A DNA stretch of 38,683 nucleotides. Source: Nitrospirota bacterium (GTDB taxonomy: Bacteria > Nitrospirota > Thermodesulfovibrionia > UBA6902). The notes under the pieces were generated by a model. The model saw only the letters and a list, made by a program, of their open reading frames with translations, was not told the origin of the DNA and made no database searches. Each line of letters starts with the position of its first letter. The stretch's first letter is position 1. Made by a program: the position numbers and the translations under genes. The DNA lies in the NCBI GenBank assembly GCA_016217725.1, contig JACRHB010000030.1, positions 1 through 38,683 of the forward strand, given 5' to 3'. This document shows positions 8,182 to 17,574 of the stretch, in pieces.

Positions 8182-9810
8182 TCATTTCCCGGCTGCAGAC
8201 AGCCTCCTCGACAGATAAGAGCCTGTAAGGGCGTCGATATCGGCGGTGAGCTCCTGCAGGCGAAGCTCTTTGTCTATTTTACTTTTTATATCCCGGGGAG
8301 GCGAGAGCAGCAGCTCCACCTGCAGTTTTCTCCTCTCAAAGTAAAGCCTCGTGACCTCGTTCAGTACGTTATCCCTCAGCTCGACCATGAGCTTGGACCG
8401 AGAATCAATCGAAGTCTGGTCGTCGTTCCAGATAAGGTCTCCCAGTTGCCAGGTTAGAGATATCGACCATGCTTTATCCTTATCTTTAGTAATATCATTA
8501 TCAATGTATTTGCCGGAATAATAGTAGCTGCCGCCCTGCCAGGATCTGTTTAGATCGTATGCAACCTTCAATTCGGGCAGCAAGGCCTTCTTTGCCGCAG
8601 CCTTTCTCCACCCCGCTATCTTATCCGGATGCACTTCGGCATACGTTATGGCGGCCTCACGGATTTCTTCTATGGAAGGCTCATGGGCAAACATGGAAAA
8701 CACTTCCCCTGTTTCAGCGCTCCTATTGCCTGCGTCTGCATCCCGGCTCACGAATGACGTCTTGAAGAGGCCCCTTTTTGTTGCAGCCCAAAGGGTCGGA
8801 TGGTTTTTATGATTTTGAATTACTGCGAGATAACGGACGGCTTGCGAAGCGATCCCCTTATAGAGCGCCTCCCAGCTTTCGGAAACCCCGGAGTATCCGA
8901 AAATCCCTCTGCCTGTCGCGGCATACACGCTGTAAAGGTCTTTTGAGCCGACAAGATGCCGTATATCGCGGCTTATAAGCCCTGATTTGCCGGCCTCCTT
9001 CCATGTCAGTCCGCCGTCGCCGGTCACAAAGAGACTTGCCGATGTGCCGACATATATTATTTTACCGTCGGATGGATCAACAGCAATGCTCTTTATCCGT
9101 GCTTCGGGTGCGATTTCATCAGGCTCTGTCTCATCATCGGATGTATCACTGTCTTCTTCAGAAGGGGTTGTCACAAAAATTCTCTGCCAATCGCTTCCGC
9201 CGTTTACGCTTTTATACAGACCTTTGTCAGCGGCGGCATAGATGGTAACGGGCTCAGACGTATCTATTGCAAGTGAAGTAACCGGAGACCCGGCAGGTAA
9301 GTTTCGTCCCTTTCTCCATTCTTTCCCGTTATCGTTTGTAAAGTAGGCCCCTATTCCGGCTCCGATAAATATAACCCCGGAATCCACGGGATGCACGGCT
9401 ATTGAAAATATGGAATTCTCCGGCTCTCCGACGCCTGTGAAAATCCTTTCCCATTTCATCCCGCCGTCATTGCTTTCGTAAAGACCTTTCTGCGTTCCGA
9501 CAAAAACAATATTTGCATCCGAGGGCGACGTCGCAACCGCATTTATCTTATTCCCCGCGGACATGAAAACCTCATCCCAATTTTTCCCTCCGTCCGCAGT
9601 CCTGTAGACTGAATGGAGTGAGCTTGCATAAACCAGGTCCGTATTTTCACTGCAAGCCGCAACCCTCTGAAGGTCGCGCTCCCTGATGCCGTCGCTGACG
9701 TCCTCCCACACTGCCTCCCGTATACCGGCGTTTACTGCTGAAATTGATGCGAGCTGAAGAAAAAGACAGACCGCCGGGATAAAAAAACCACCTGCTTTAA
9801 CCATAGACAA
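8182..9810 (-). CDS. Secreted BNR/YCF48-like repeat protein
   Basis: Signal peptide; repeated SVYRTADGGKNW, GLYESNDGGMKWERIF, GAYFTNDNGKEW, GLYKSVNGGSDWQRIF, LFVTGDGGLTWKEA motifs; C-terminal coiled-coil-like region. Confidence 0.75.
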   Translation of the reverse strand: MSMVKAGGFFIPAVCLFLQLASISAVNAGIREAVWEDVSDGIRERDLQRVAACSENTDLVYASSLHSVYRTADGGKNWDEVFMSAGNKINAVATSPSDANIVFVGTQKGLYESNDGGMKWERIFTGVGEPENSIFSIAVHPVDSGVIFIGAGIGAYFTNDNGKEWRKGRNLPAGSPVTSLAIDTSEPVTIYAAADKGLYKSVNGGSDWQRIFVTTPSEEDSDTSDDETEPDEIAPEARIKSIAVDPSDGKIIYVGTSASLFVTGDGGLTWKEAGKSGLISRDIRHLVGSKDLYSVYAATGRGIFGYSGVSESWEALYKGIASQAVRYLAVIQNHKNHPTLWAATKRGLFKTSFVSRDADAGNRSAETGEVFSMFAHEPSIEEIREAAITYAEVHPDKIAGWRKAAAKKALLPELKVAYDLNRSWQGGSYYYSGKYIDNDITKDKDKAWSISLTWQLGDLIWNDDQTSIDSRSKLMVELRDNVLNEVTRLYFERRKLQVELLLSPPRDIKSKIDKELRLQELTADIDALTGSYLSRRLSAAGK

Positions 9811-9856
9811 ACTCTCCTTCCCCTCTTAAAAGAGATGCATGCCCCGTAAGTCGGGG

Positions 9857-10144
9857 TTATGACAATAATAATGTTGCTTTGAAATTTAAGACGGGTTTAC
9901 AACAGCCGTCCCCTTGATAACTTGGATTATTATATGGATCACAAAGGAAGAGGTCAAGGGGCGGTTCGAGAATCACGGACCTGCCAAGGAAATCATTTAT
10001 GATTTTGACCACTACCCCGTCGGACATTGCCGGGATATTCGTTTTTTCATCAAGCCGCAAGATATCATCTTCCATATTCCTGTACAGACACAGATCCAGC
10101 CCCTCATGAGGGTTATCACGCTCCCCGCAATCACCCCACCACAT
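9857..10144 (-). pseudogene. Fragment of an M23-type peptidase
   Basis: NPHEGLDLCLY (HxGxD-like) and IPAMSDGVVVKIINDFLGRSVIL resemble M23 peptidases. An in-frame stop lies upstream and the sequence after VILE does not continue the domain. Confidence 0.5.
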
Positions 10145-10184
10145 GAAAGACTTGACCCCAACGCCCCAACGCCCGCTCTATGGG

Positions 10185-11342
10185 TCAAAGAGGTTTGATA
10201 TCCTGCAGCAGCCGGGACAGAGCGACTGCCCTTATGTTCTTGTCAAGCTGAAACGTTGTTTCCCCGGCATGGATAACGGATAGACTTTTAAGCTTCAGAT
10301 CGGACAGGGCGCTTCTCATTGAGGGTGTGATATTAGGGGAGCTGGTGCGTTTGACCTCAAACCCGTACCGGTCCCGTCCATTTATTACCAGCAGATCAAG
10401 CTCGGCTCCGCCATGCGTTGCCCAGAAAAAACATTGGTCTGCAGAAACTCCCAGCCTTCGTATGACCTGGTCCAGGACAAAACCCTCCCATGATGCTCCC
10501 AGCTTGGGATGCCCTTCAACGTCTGCGGCGGTTTTTAACCCGAGCAGCGAATGTAATATGCCGCTGTCCGCGATATATAACTTGGGTGATTTGACCTGAC
10601 GCTTGGATATGTTTTCATGCCACGGAGGCAATTGCCGCACAACCAGAGCTGACGTAAGAAGATCGAGATAGCTCCTGACAGTTGTATCGGCTACTCCGAA
10701 AGAACGTCCGAATTCCGATGAGTTCCATATCTGGCCATGGTAATGTGCGAGCATGGTCCAGAACCGCCGTAATGTAGTCGAACGAATGGTGATGCCCAAC
10801 TGAGGAAGATCCCTTTCCAGGAAAGTACGGATAAATCCCCGGCGCCACTCATCACTTTCCGCATTGGTGCGTGCAAGATATGATTTGGGGAATCCTCCCC
10901 TTAACCACAGCCGTAAAGAATTTTCAGCCCCGATCTCATCAATAGAGAAGCCTCCCAGCTCATGATAGTGAATTCGACCGGCAAGTGTTTCAGAGCTCTG
11001 GCGCAGAAGTTCGGGCGAAGCGCTCCCGAGGACCAGAAAGCGGGCGGGCGTATTCGGCCTGTCCGCCAGCACGCGGAGCACGGGAAAGAGCTCCGGATGC
11101 CTCTGTATTTCATCAATTACCACAATTCCCCTCAGTCCCTTAAGGGCCAGCATGGGATCACGGAGTTTTGCCGTGTCTTCCGGATTTTCCAGATCAAAGA
11201 ATGAGGACGGGCCGCGGGTCTTCTCAATGAATGAGCGGGACAGTGTTGTCTTACCTACCTGGCGGGCGCCGATAATTCCTACCACCGGATGACGCTTAAG
11301 CAGGCCGCGAAGCATTTCGATTTCCTTTACACGCTCTATCAT
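10185..11342 (-). CDS. AAA ATPase of the DUF4143-containing ATP-binding family
   Basis: GIIGARQVGKTTLSR Walker A, GIVVIDEIQRHPELFPVLR, LVLGSASPELL; C-terminal GAELDLLVINGRDRYGFEVKRTSSP nuclease-like motif. Confidence 0.92.
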   Translation of the reverse strand: MIERVKEIEMLRGLLKRHPVVGIIGARQVGKTTLSRSFIEKTRGPSSFFDLENPEDTAKLRDPMLALKGLRGIVVIDEIQRHPELFPVLRVLADRPNTPARFLVLGSASPELLRQSSETLAGRIHYHELGGFSIDEIGAENSLRLWLRGGFPKSYLARTNAESDEWRRGFIRTFLERDLPQLGITIRSTTLRRFWTMLAHYHGQIWNSSEFGRSFGVADTTVRSYLDLLTSALVVRQLPPWHENISKRQVKSPKLYIADSGILHSLLGLKTAADVEGHPKLGASWEGFVLDQVIRRLGVSADQCFFWATHGGAELDLLVINGRDRYGFEVKRTSSPNITPSMRSALSDLKLKSLSVIHAGETTFQLDKNIRAVALSRLLQDIKPL

Positions 11343-11351
11343 GAAAATAGA

Positions 11352-11394
11352 CTACCTTGAAATTTCGGTAATGTCAACAGAATTTTCAAGGTAG
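11352..11394. promoter_or_regulatory. Inverted repeat immediately upstream of the DUF4143 ATPase (candidate operator)
   Basis: ctaccttgaaa (11352-11362) ... tttcaaggtag (11384-11394), perfect 11-bp arms, about 10 bp from the start codon. Confidence 0.5.
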
Positions 11395-11423
11395 ATGTAA
11401 CCCCTCAGTTACAGGGCATACCC

Positions 11424-11503
11424 TGTCATTCTGAGGAGCGAAGCGACGAAGAATCTCCTGCTTTATTAACGTATTGAGATTCTTCGCTTCGCTCAGAATG
11501 ACA
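11424..11503. repeat. Family B-like inverted element (TGTCATTCTGAG...CTCAGAATGACA)
   Basis: tgtcattctgaggagcgaagcgacgaagaatctc ... gagattcttcgcttcgctcagaatgaca. Confidence 0.85.
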
Positions 11504-11555
11504 ATGTCATGCACTATTGCCACCCTTCACTGAAGGGTTACTTATCAAGCTCAAA

Positions 11556-14500
11556 TTAAGCCGCGTCCTCAAGCTCCTCCATCACGTCTTTAACCGCCTT
11601 AAACACATCGTCCCATGCCTTCCCCCTCAGATCAAGCTCAACACCGCCTTCGGGGAGGAACTTTAGCATCTTCTTTCTTGTGTCATGGAGCGAGAATATC
11701 TTTTCCGAAGTGACGGGCGTGTCAGGCGCAAAGACGATTTGTACCCTGCCCGAAATGTTCTGTATTTTCGTTATGAGGAACTTTTTCGCCGACAGCTTCA
11801 GCTCCATTATATCGATAAGCCTCTTTGTCTTTTCAGGCGGCGGACCGAACCTGTCTTTCAGCTCCTCAAGGATCCTCGCAAGCGCTTTGACGTCCTTTGC
11901 AGAAGATATTTTTCTGTAGACGCTTAATCTCAGATCGGGGTCTTCAATATATTCATCAGGGATCAAAGCGTTAATCTTCATATCGATGACCGGCTCAAGC
12001 TTCGGCTCTATCTTTTCTCCCTTAAGCTCGGCCACCGCCTGTTCGAGCATCTCCATGTACATGTCGAATCCGACCGCCTCTATGTGCCCTGATTGTTCTG
12101 CGCCCAATAAATTCCCGGCGCCTCTTATCTCAAGGTCTTTCAATGCAAGCCGGAAGCCTGCGCCGAGATAGCCGAGCTCCTGTACAGCCTGGAGCTTTTT
12201 CCTCGCATCCTCCGTGATGATGTCCTCTCCGGGGATGAGGAAGTAGGCATACGCCTTTACATTGGATCGTCCTACTCGCCCCCTCAATTGATAAAGGTCG
12301 GCAAGCCCGAACCGGTCTGCCCTGTCGATGATGATCGTATTGGCTGAAGGTATGTCAAGGCCGGAGCCGATGATGGCCGTGGAGACGAGGACGTTAATCT
12401 CTTTGTGAAAGAAGGCCCTCATCACGTGCTCAAGCTCCTTTTCATTCATCTGCCCGTGAGCGACGCCGAGCTTTGCCTCAGGCACAAGCTCTCTTAAGAA
12501 ATTCCCGATCTTGTAGATATCCTGAATGCGATTATGCACGAAAAAGGTTTGGCCGCCGCGTTCAAGCTCTTTCTCAAGCGCCTCTTTGATTGCAGCCGGA
12601 TTGAACCGCGTGACGATGCTCTTTACTGCAAGCCTTTCCTCAGGCGGGGTTTCAATTGTGCTCATGCTCCTTATGCCGGAAAGCGCCATATGGAGAGTCC
12701 TGGGGATCGGCGTTGCAGACAGGGTGAGCACGTCAACGTTTTCCTTTAAGGCCTTAATTTTTTCCTTGTGAGTCACCCCGAACTTATGCTCTTCATCAAC
12801 GACCAAAAGCCCGAGGTCATAAAAGCTCACGTCTTTTGCAAGCAGCTTGTGAGTGCCGATAATAATATCTATCCCGCCTTCTGCAAGCGCCCTGAGGGTC
12901 TGCTTCAGCTCCTCCCTGTTTTTAAACCGGCTGAGGTAATCTACCCTGATAGGGAAGGCGGAGAACCGCGCGGTAAAGGTCTCGTAATGCTGCTCGGCGA
13001 GTATCGTTGTAGGGACGAGCACCGCAGCCTGCTTTGAATCGTAAACCGCCTTAAAGCACGCCCTCATTATCACCTCCGTCTTGCCGTAGCCGACGTCTCC
13101 GCAGAGGAGCCTGTCCATCGGGGTTATATTTTCCATGTCGCGCTTGATTTCATTAATGGATGTAAGCTGGTCCGGCGTTTCTTCATAGGGGAAAAAATTG
13201 TCAAACTCTCCGTGCAGGTCCGTGTCCTCTGAAAAGGCGTGTCCCGCTGCCGTCGAGCGTTTTGCATAAATGGCAAGAAGCCGCTCCGCCATGTCCCTGA
13301 CCTTCTGCTTGACCTTCTGTTTTGTTCTCTCCCAGGTCTTGCCGCCGAGCCTGTCGAGCTTGGGCCTGACGCCTTCGGGGGCGTGATATTTCCGGACGGA
13401 GTCGATGTGCTCAAGCGGGACGTAGAGCCTTGCGCCGTCAAGATATTCTATGAGTATGAAATCTCCTTCGTAGTCTTCGATCTTCTGCTTTTTCAGCCCG
13501 AGGAAGGTCCCTATGCCGTGCTCCGCGTGGACCATGCAATCCCCTTCTTTGAAATCCTCTATCGAAGAAATGAGCGTGGAGACGCGCGATTTCTTTGCAG
13601 GCTTAAAGGCCGGGCGCTGTCCGAAGACGTCCCTGTCCGAAAGGACGATTATATTTTGATATGCAAAGCCCCTGCTTAATCCGCCCATAGCGATCACCGG
13701 GCTGCGGGTGTCTTTTATAACGACGCCGCTGCTTAAAATGGGCGCGTCCGCGTCATGATCAAAGAACAATTCCTTTAATCTCTTTGCCTGCCCCTCCGAT
13801 GAACAGGCCGTGAGAATGAAATACTGCTCTCGCAGCGCGATGACCCCTTTGACAAAGTCTTCAAGGGTCGTCCTCTCCTCCGGCAAAAGGCCGAGACCCG
13901 TGACGCTTTTGATGGGAAAATGAAAGCCGCCGTCCTGTAATGGAAGTGAGGTGAAGGAGAGGACGCGTTGTTCGGAAAATTCCCCTCTTGAGAGGGGTGC
14001 AGGGGTGTGTTCCCCTTCCTCGCTTAACCCCTCTGAGTCTCCCCTTGTTAATGGCTCAACCCCACCTGTCCTCCCCTTATCTAAGGGGAGGAACAAGGAG
14101 GGGTTATGCCTCTTAATATCATCCGGCTCATTTAAGATAACTGTGCAGTCCGGCAAAAGCCCAAGGAGATTAGGCCCTTCCTCCGGCTCTTGTGCTGGGC
14201 ATATGTTTATGTCGTTTATCTCCTGCAAAGATAGTTGCGTGTCAATATCAAAGAACCTGAGCGACTCTATCCCGTCGCCGAAAAACTCTACCCTCACGGG
14301 ATTCTCTTCATCGGGCGGGAATATATCGAGGATGCCTCCCCTGACGCTCATTTCACCTTCTCCCGTAACAATGCTGACGATACGGTATCCCTGCTTTTGA
14401 AGGTTTTGAACAATAACGTCCCTGTCAATAATGACCCCTTTTGTAATAGTGAATACCGGGAAGTCTTCTATCTTCCACAGGGGTGAAAGGGCTGCGTCAA

Positions 14501-14801
14501 CAGAGGCGATGAATTTTCCCCTGTTGAGGGTGTAGAGGCTGAGAAGATTTATGGACCGTAAGGGATTATCTTTTGCCGGGATGAGCACGGGGGCTTCAAC
14601 CTGAAATAATTTCGACCAGAAAGCGGCGTCTGCATGAAATGCAGCGGCTGATTCCTCCGAGGAGCAAAGGAGCAGACAGGTCCCTTTAAACAGCGAAAAA
14701 AACAACGCCCCCGAAGAGCCTGACAGCGAGGTAAAGGCATCCGCACTTTTTTCTTCGACGGCCTTAAGGGCTTCTTCAAAGATGGAGAGGTCAAGCGGCA
14801 T
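11556..14801 (-). CDS. mfd: Transcription-repair coupling factor Mfd
   Basis: KSRVSTLISSIEDFKEGDCMVHAEHGIGTFLGL, DRLLCGDVGYGKTEVIMRACFKAV, GTHKLL, LVVDEEHKFGVTHKEKIK, LSATPIPRTLHMALSGIRSMSTIETPP, RGRVGRSN. Confidence 0.97.
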   Translation of the reverse strand: MPLDLSIFEEALKAVEEKSADAFTSLSGSSGALFFSLFKGTCLLLCSSEESAAAFHADAAFWSKLFQVEAPVLIPAKDNPLRSINLLSLYTLNRGKFIASVDAALSPLWKIEDFPVFTITKGVIIDRDVIVQNLQKQGYRIVSIVTGEGEMSVRGGILDIFPPDEENPVRVEFFGDGIESLRFFDIDTQLSLQEINDINICPAQEPEEGPNLLGLLPDCTVILNEPDDIKRHNPSLFLPLDKGRTGGVEPLTRGDSEGLSEEGEHTPAPLSRGEFSEQRVLSFTSLPLQDGGFHFPIKSVTGLGLLPEERTTLEDFVKGVIALREQYFILTACSSEGQAKRLKELFFDHDADAPILSSGVVIKDTRSPVIAMGGLSRGFAYQNIIVLSDRDVFGQRPAFKPAKKSRVSTLISSIEDFKEGDCMVHAEHGIGTFLGLKKQKIEDYEGDFILIEYLDGARLYVPLEHIDSVRKYHAPEGVRPKLDRLGGKTWERTKQKVKQKVRDMAERLLAIYAKRSTAAGHAFSEDTDLHGEFDNFFPYEETPDQLTSINEIKRDMENITPMDRLLCGDVGYGKTEVIMRACFKAVYDSKQAAVLVPTTILAEQHYETFTARFSAFPIRVDYLSRFKNREELKQTLRALAEGGIDIIIGTHKLLAKDVSFYDLGLLVVDEEHKFGVTHKEKIKALKENVDVLTLSATPIPRTLHMALSGIRSMSTIETPPEERLAVKSIVTRFNPAAIKEALEKELERGGQTFFVHNRIQDIYKIGNFLRELVPEAKLGVAHGQMNEKELEHVMRAFFHKEINVLVSTAIIGSGLDIPSANTIIIDRADRFGLADLYQLRGRVGRSNVKAYAYFLIPGEDIITEDARKKLQAVQELGYLGAGFRLALKDLEIRGAGNLLGAEQSGHIEAVGFDMYMEMLEQAVAELKGEKIEPKLEPVIDMKINALIPDEYIEDPDLRLSVYRKISSAKDVKALARILEELKDRFGPPPEKTKRLIDIMELKLSAKKFLITKIQNISGRVQIVFAPDTPVTSEKIFSLHDTRKKMLKFLPEGGVELDLRGKAWDDVFKAVKDVMEELEDAA
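13982..14091. repeat. Family A inverted pair inside mfd
   Basis: cccctcttgagaggggtgcaggggtgtg (hairpin+tail) ... ccccacctgtcctccccttatctaaggggagg (tail'+hairpin'); encodes the in-frame segment SLFLPLDKGRTGGVEPLTRGDSEGLSEEGEHTPAPLSRGEF. Confidence 0.85.
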
Positions 14802-14813
14802 AGTTAAATTTAA

Positions 14814-14918
14814 GAAGTAGGAAGTTGGAAGTGAGAAGTAGGAAGTTAAAAGAAAGACAGAAACTCATTAAGTCATTTTTTTTACTTCTCACTTCTTACT
14901 TCCCATTTCTCACTTTAA
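14814..14918. repeat. Inverted pair of heptamer arrays upstream of mfd (family C)
   Basis: gaagtag/gaagttg/gaagtga/gaagtag/gaagtta (14814-14848) and acttctc/acttctt/acttccc/atttctc/actttaa (14884-14918). Confidence 0.85.
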
Positions 14919-15018
14919 ATATTCGTGTGCATTCGTGGCTTACTGCAGTTTTTTAAGTTGAAAAGTTATGTAACAGTATATCACATTTGCAAAGCCGTTC
15001 AGTTATAATAATTCCACT

Positions 15019-15948
15019 GTGAAGTTAATGTGTAAATCACTATTACTCCTCTGCCTTCCCTTTCTGCTCTTCTCCGGCTGCGTCAGGGGAGAGACGCCCA
15101 AGAAGGTGAGTCTTTCACAAAAGACGGTTGAAGCCCCGGCGGAAGAAATTTCATATCCCCCGCAGGATACCCTCTGGTTCGGGTTCGACCTCAGGCTCGG
15201 GCCGAAGGAAGATTTCAGGATTTATATCCCGCTGCTTAAGTATCTTGAAAATGAAACCGGCAGGCGTTTCCGCATAAAATTCTCGGAAAAATATGAGGAC
15301 ACGGTTGAGGACCTCGGCAAGGGCGTCACGCAATTTGCCGCAGTCGGCGCCCTCAGCTTCGTTATCGGCGAGGCAAAATACGGGATCAAGTATCTTGTGA
15401 GCGGGGTGAATAAAGAGGGTGACGCGACATATCATTCCATAATCTTTACGAAGCCGAAGAGCGCAATACGGGATTTAAAAGACCTGAAAGGAAAATGCTT
15501 CGCGTTCGGGGCGAAAATGTCCACACAGGGACACCTCATCCCACGGAAGATGCTGGAGGATGATGGGATTACACTTAATGAGCTCGGCAAATACCTTTAC
15601 ACAGGCTCCCACTTCGACACCGTAAAATCGGTCTTGAACGGAGAATGCGATGCGGGAGGCATACAGGACGTCCTGGCAAAGAAATTGGAATCCGAGGGGA
15701 AGATAACGATATTAAAAATATCCGGGCCTTATCCCAACAGCCTCATCGCATATAACAACGCCGTAGACGGCAAGACGGTTGAGGCGGTCAGGGCCGCGCT
15801 TCTTGCATTTGAGCCGATGGGGAAGCATAAGGATATGCTCGCTGACTGGGATAAGACGGAAATGCCCCTGGGGTTTACAAAGGTGAATGAGCTTGAGCTG
15901 GAGAAGGTGAAAGCTCTTGCAAGGGGGTACGGGTTGTTAGTCAGGTGA
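15019..15948 (+). CDS. PhnD-like phosphate/phosphonate substrate-binding lipoprotein
   Basis: Lipobox LLFSGC; LGPKEDFRIYIPLLKYLENETGRRF, KDLKGKCFAFGAKMSTQGHLIPRKML, SGPYPNSLIAYNNAV. Confidence 0.8.
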   Translation: MKLMCKSLLLLCLPFLLFSGCVRGETPKKVSLSQKTVEAPAEEISYPPQDTLWFGFDLRLGPKEDFRIYIPLLKYLENETGRRFRIKFSEKYEDTVEDLGKGVTQFAAVGALSFVIGEAKYGIKYLVSGVNKEGDATYHSIIFTKPKSAIRDLKDLKGKCFAFGAKMSTQGHLIPRKMLEDDGITLNELGKYLYTGSHFDTVKSVLNGECDAGGIQDVLAKKLESEGKITILKISGPYPNSLIAYNNAVDGKTVEAVRAALLAFEPMGKHKDMLADWDKTEMPLGFTKVNELELEKVKALARGYGLLVR

Positions 15949-15980
15949 AAAAAGCCTTTCATCCTAGAAACGGCAGTTAT

Positions 15981-16113
15981 ATCCACAGATTTCGCAGATA
16001 AAGACAAGGAGATAAATAAGTTAGACACATATTGTTTATTCACCCAAAAGGTGAAAGACAACAACTGATTAAGCTTTTAATAAATCTGTGATAATCTGCG
16101 TTACTCTGTGGAT
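15981..16113. repeat. Inverted element ATCCACAGAT...ATCTGTGGAT-type
   Basis: atccacagatttcgcagata ... gataatctgcgttactctgtggat, imperfect inverted ends with a spacer of about 90 nt. Confidence 0.7.
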
Positions 16114-16261
16114 AAATGCTTTTTTTAGCTTCATCTAAAACGCGATTGAATGTGCTTGGATGATCCTCCACACTTTTAATCCCCAAGCAAGATAGTAAAG
16201 ATACTTCTGCCGGAAAAAAATTGGGGTAGAAAACAGGATTGGTATCGAAATAAAAAATTGG

Positions 16262-16335
16262 CCGGGGCGGGCTTGCACTTGTTTTAATTGAAGCGCATAT
16301 GCTTCAGCCATGTCCCCTAAGTGAGCCCGCCCCGG
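16262..16335. repeat. GC-rich inverted repeat near the 3' end of the PEP-CTERM gene
   Basis: ccggggcgggct (16262-16273) and agcccgccccgg (16324-16335), perfect 12-bp arms. Confidence 0.65.
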
Positions 16336-16351
16336 TCGGGAAAGCAATTAT

Positions 16352-16924
16352 TTACCTTTTCCTCAAACACCTCCTTATTCCCAACGTCGCTCCGCCTATC
16401 ACAAACAAAACAGAGCTTATAGGCTCGGGCGCTACGGGCGCAGCGGTCACATCGCCGTCACGAACCGCCCATGCGTAACGCTTTTGCGTCTTATCGCTCG
16501 TGCCCTGGGTTCCATATAAAAAATTAAACCGCCATGCCTGTGAGAGGTTGTTTTCGTTCTCGGTTTCCGACCAATAATAAGAAGGTCTTACATCCTGAAA
16601 CAATCCGCTTGAGCTTGACGTAATGCCCTCCTCATAAAAGAGATGTCCCATTTCGCTTCCCGTACAATTGTTACCTGAACAATTAGTGTCGGATTTGGAT
16701 AGCCGCCAGTCGTCGAAGTCTTCAAAGACAAGGGCGTCCGCCCAAGCAGTGGCTTCGAGCCACGTCATCGTGCCGCCGGGATAATTCGCATTCTGAAGCC
16801 ACGTTATATTCAAGTCGTCGTCATATATAAGCCCGTTCCCTCTGTCAATCAGGTCTGCGTTTGAAGGGTTTGCAACTGCAAGCGCCAGCATCGCCGCCGC
16901 CAGGAAGATAGTAAATTTTCTCAT
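16352..16924 (-). CDS. DUF1566-like PEP-CTERM sorting domain protein
   Basis: Signal peptide; RGNGLIYDDDLNITWLQNANYPGGTMTWLEATAWADAL and YYWSETE (DUF1566-like); C-terminal VAPEPISSVLFVIGGATLGIRRCLRKR (PEP motif, TM, basic tail). Confidence 0.85.
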   Translation of the reverse strand: MRKFTIFLAAAMLALAVANPSNADLIDRGNGLIYDDDLNITWLQNANYPGGTMTWLEATAWADALVFEDFDDWRLSKSDTNCSGNNCTGSEMGHLFYEEGITSSSSGLFQDVRPSYYWSETENENNLSQAWRFNFLYGTQGTSDKTQKRYAWAVRDGDVTAAPVAPEPISSVLFVIGGATLGIRRCLRKR

Positions 16925-17574
16925 GGATCTTCTCCGTTTCTTTTTTAATGATTTTAATAAAATGATGGATTTCAGTTTGGTGATCGGTCAATAAAATGCG
17001 CTTTTCATTTCCATGTCCCCCTTAACATTAATTTGCTCGGTCAGGTCTTATGAGCTGACAAAATTATATTAAACTGATTATGGCTTATTGAAAGGAAGAA
17101 TTATCTTGGAGCCCTGTCGTCATTTTTATCGTCCCCTTTTTTTGTTTAATATTAAAATCTATTTACTGAAACTTGTCAAGGATTTTGCTTGTGAAGTTTT
17201 TATTCTCCAAATAAGGTCAATACAAAGCAATTCTTATGCCAATTTCCTAAAGGAATAAATAAATCTTTGCCGACGCCGAAACTCAAGACGGATAAAATCA
17301 CTAACCTTTTAATATTAATGAAAAAATCAACATTGATATACGCCGCCTGAAAGCGTCTCTAAAGTATACAGGGATTTTTTCCGTATTAAATACTAAATGT
17401 ATGGCACTGTGACCGGTGTGCAAATTTTGTGCTGTCACATATTATTATATGGTATCCTAAAGGGTATTCCGGGATGGGCCGAAGCAATTAAGTAGTTTTT
17501 AAGGTTTTTAAAATTTGACACCTTAATATATCATCAATCCTAAATTCGGTAACTGTTTTTGAAAGGAACCGTTT

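Noticed and set aside
17380-17570. Sigma54 promoter (tggcactgtgaccggtgtgc near 17402) upstream of the acyltransferase
   Set aside because: TGGCAC is present, but the -12 TTGC element is not at the required spacing.
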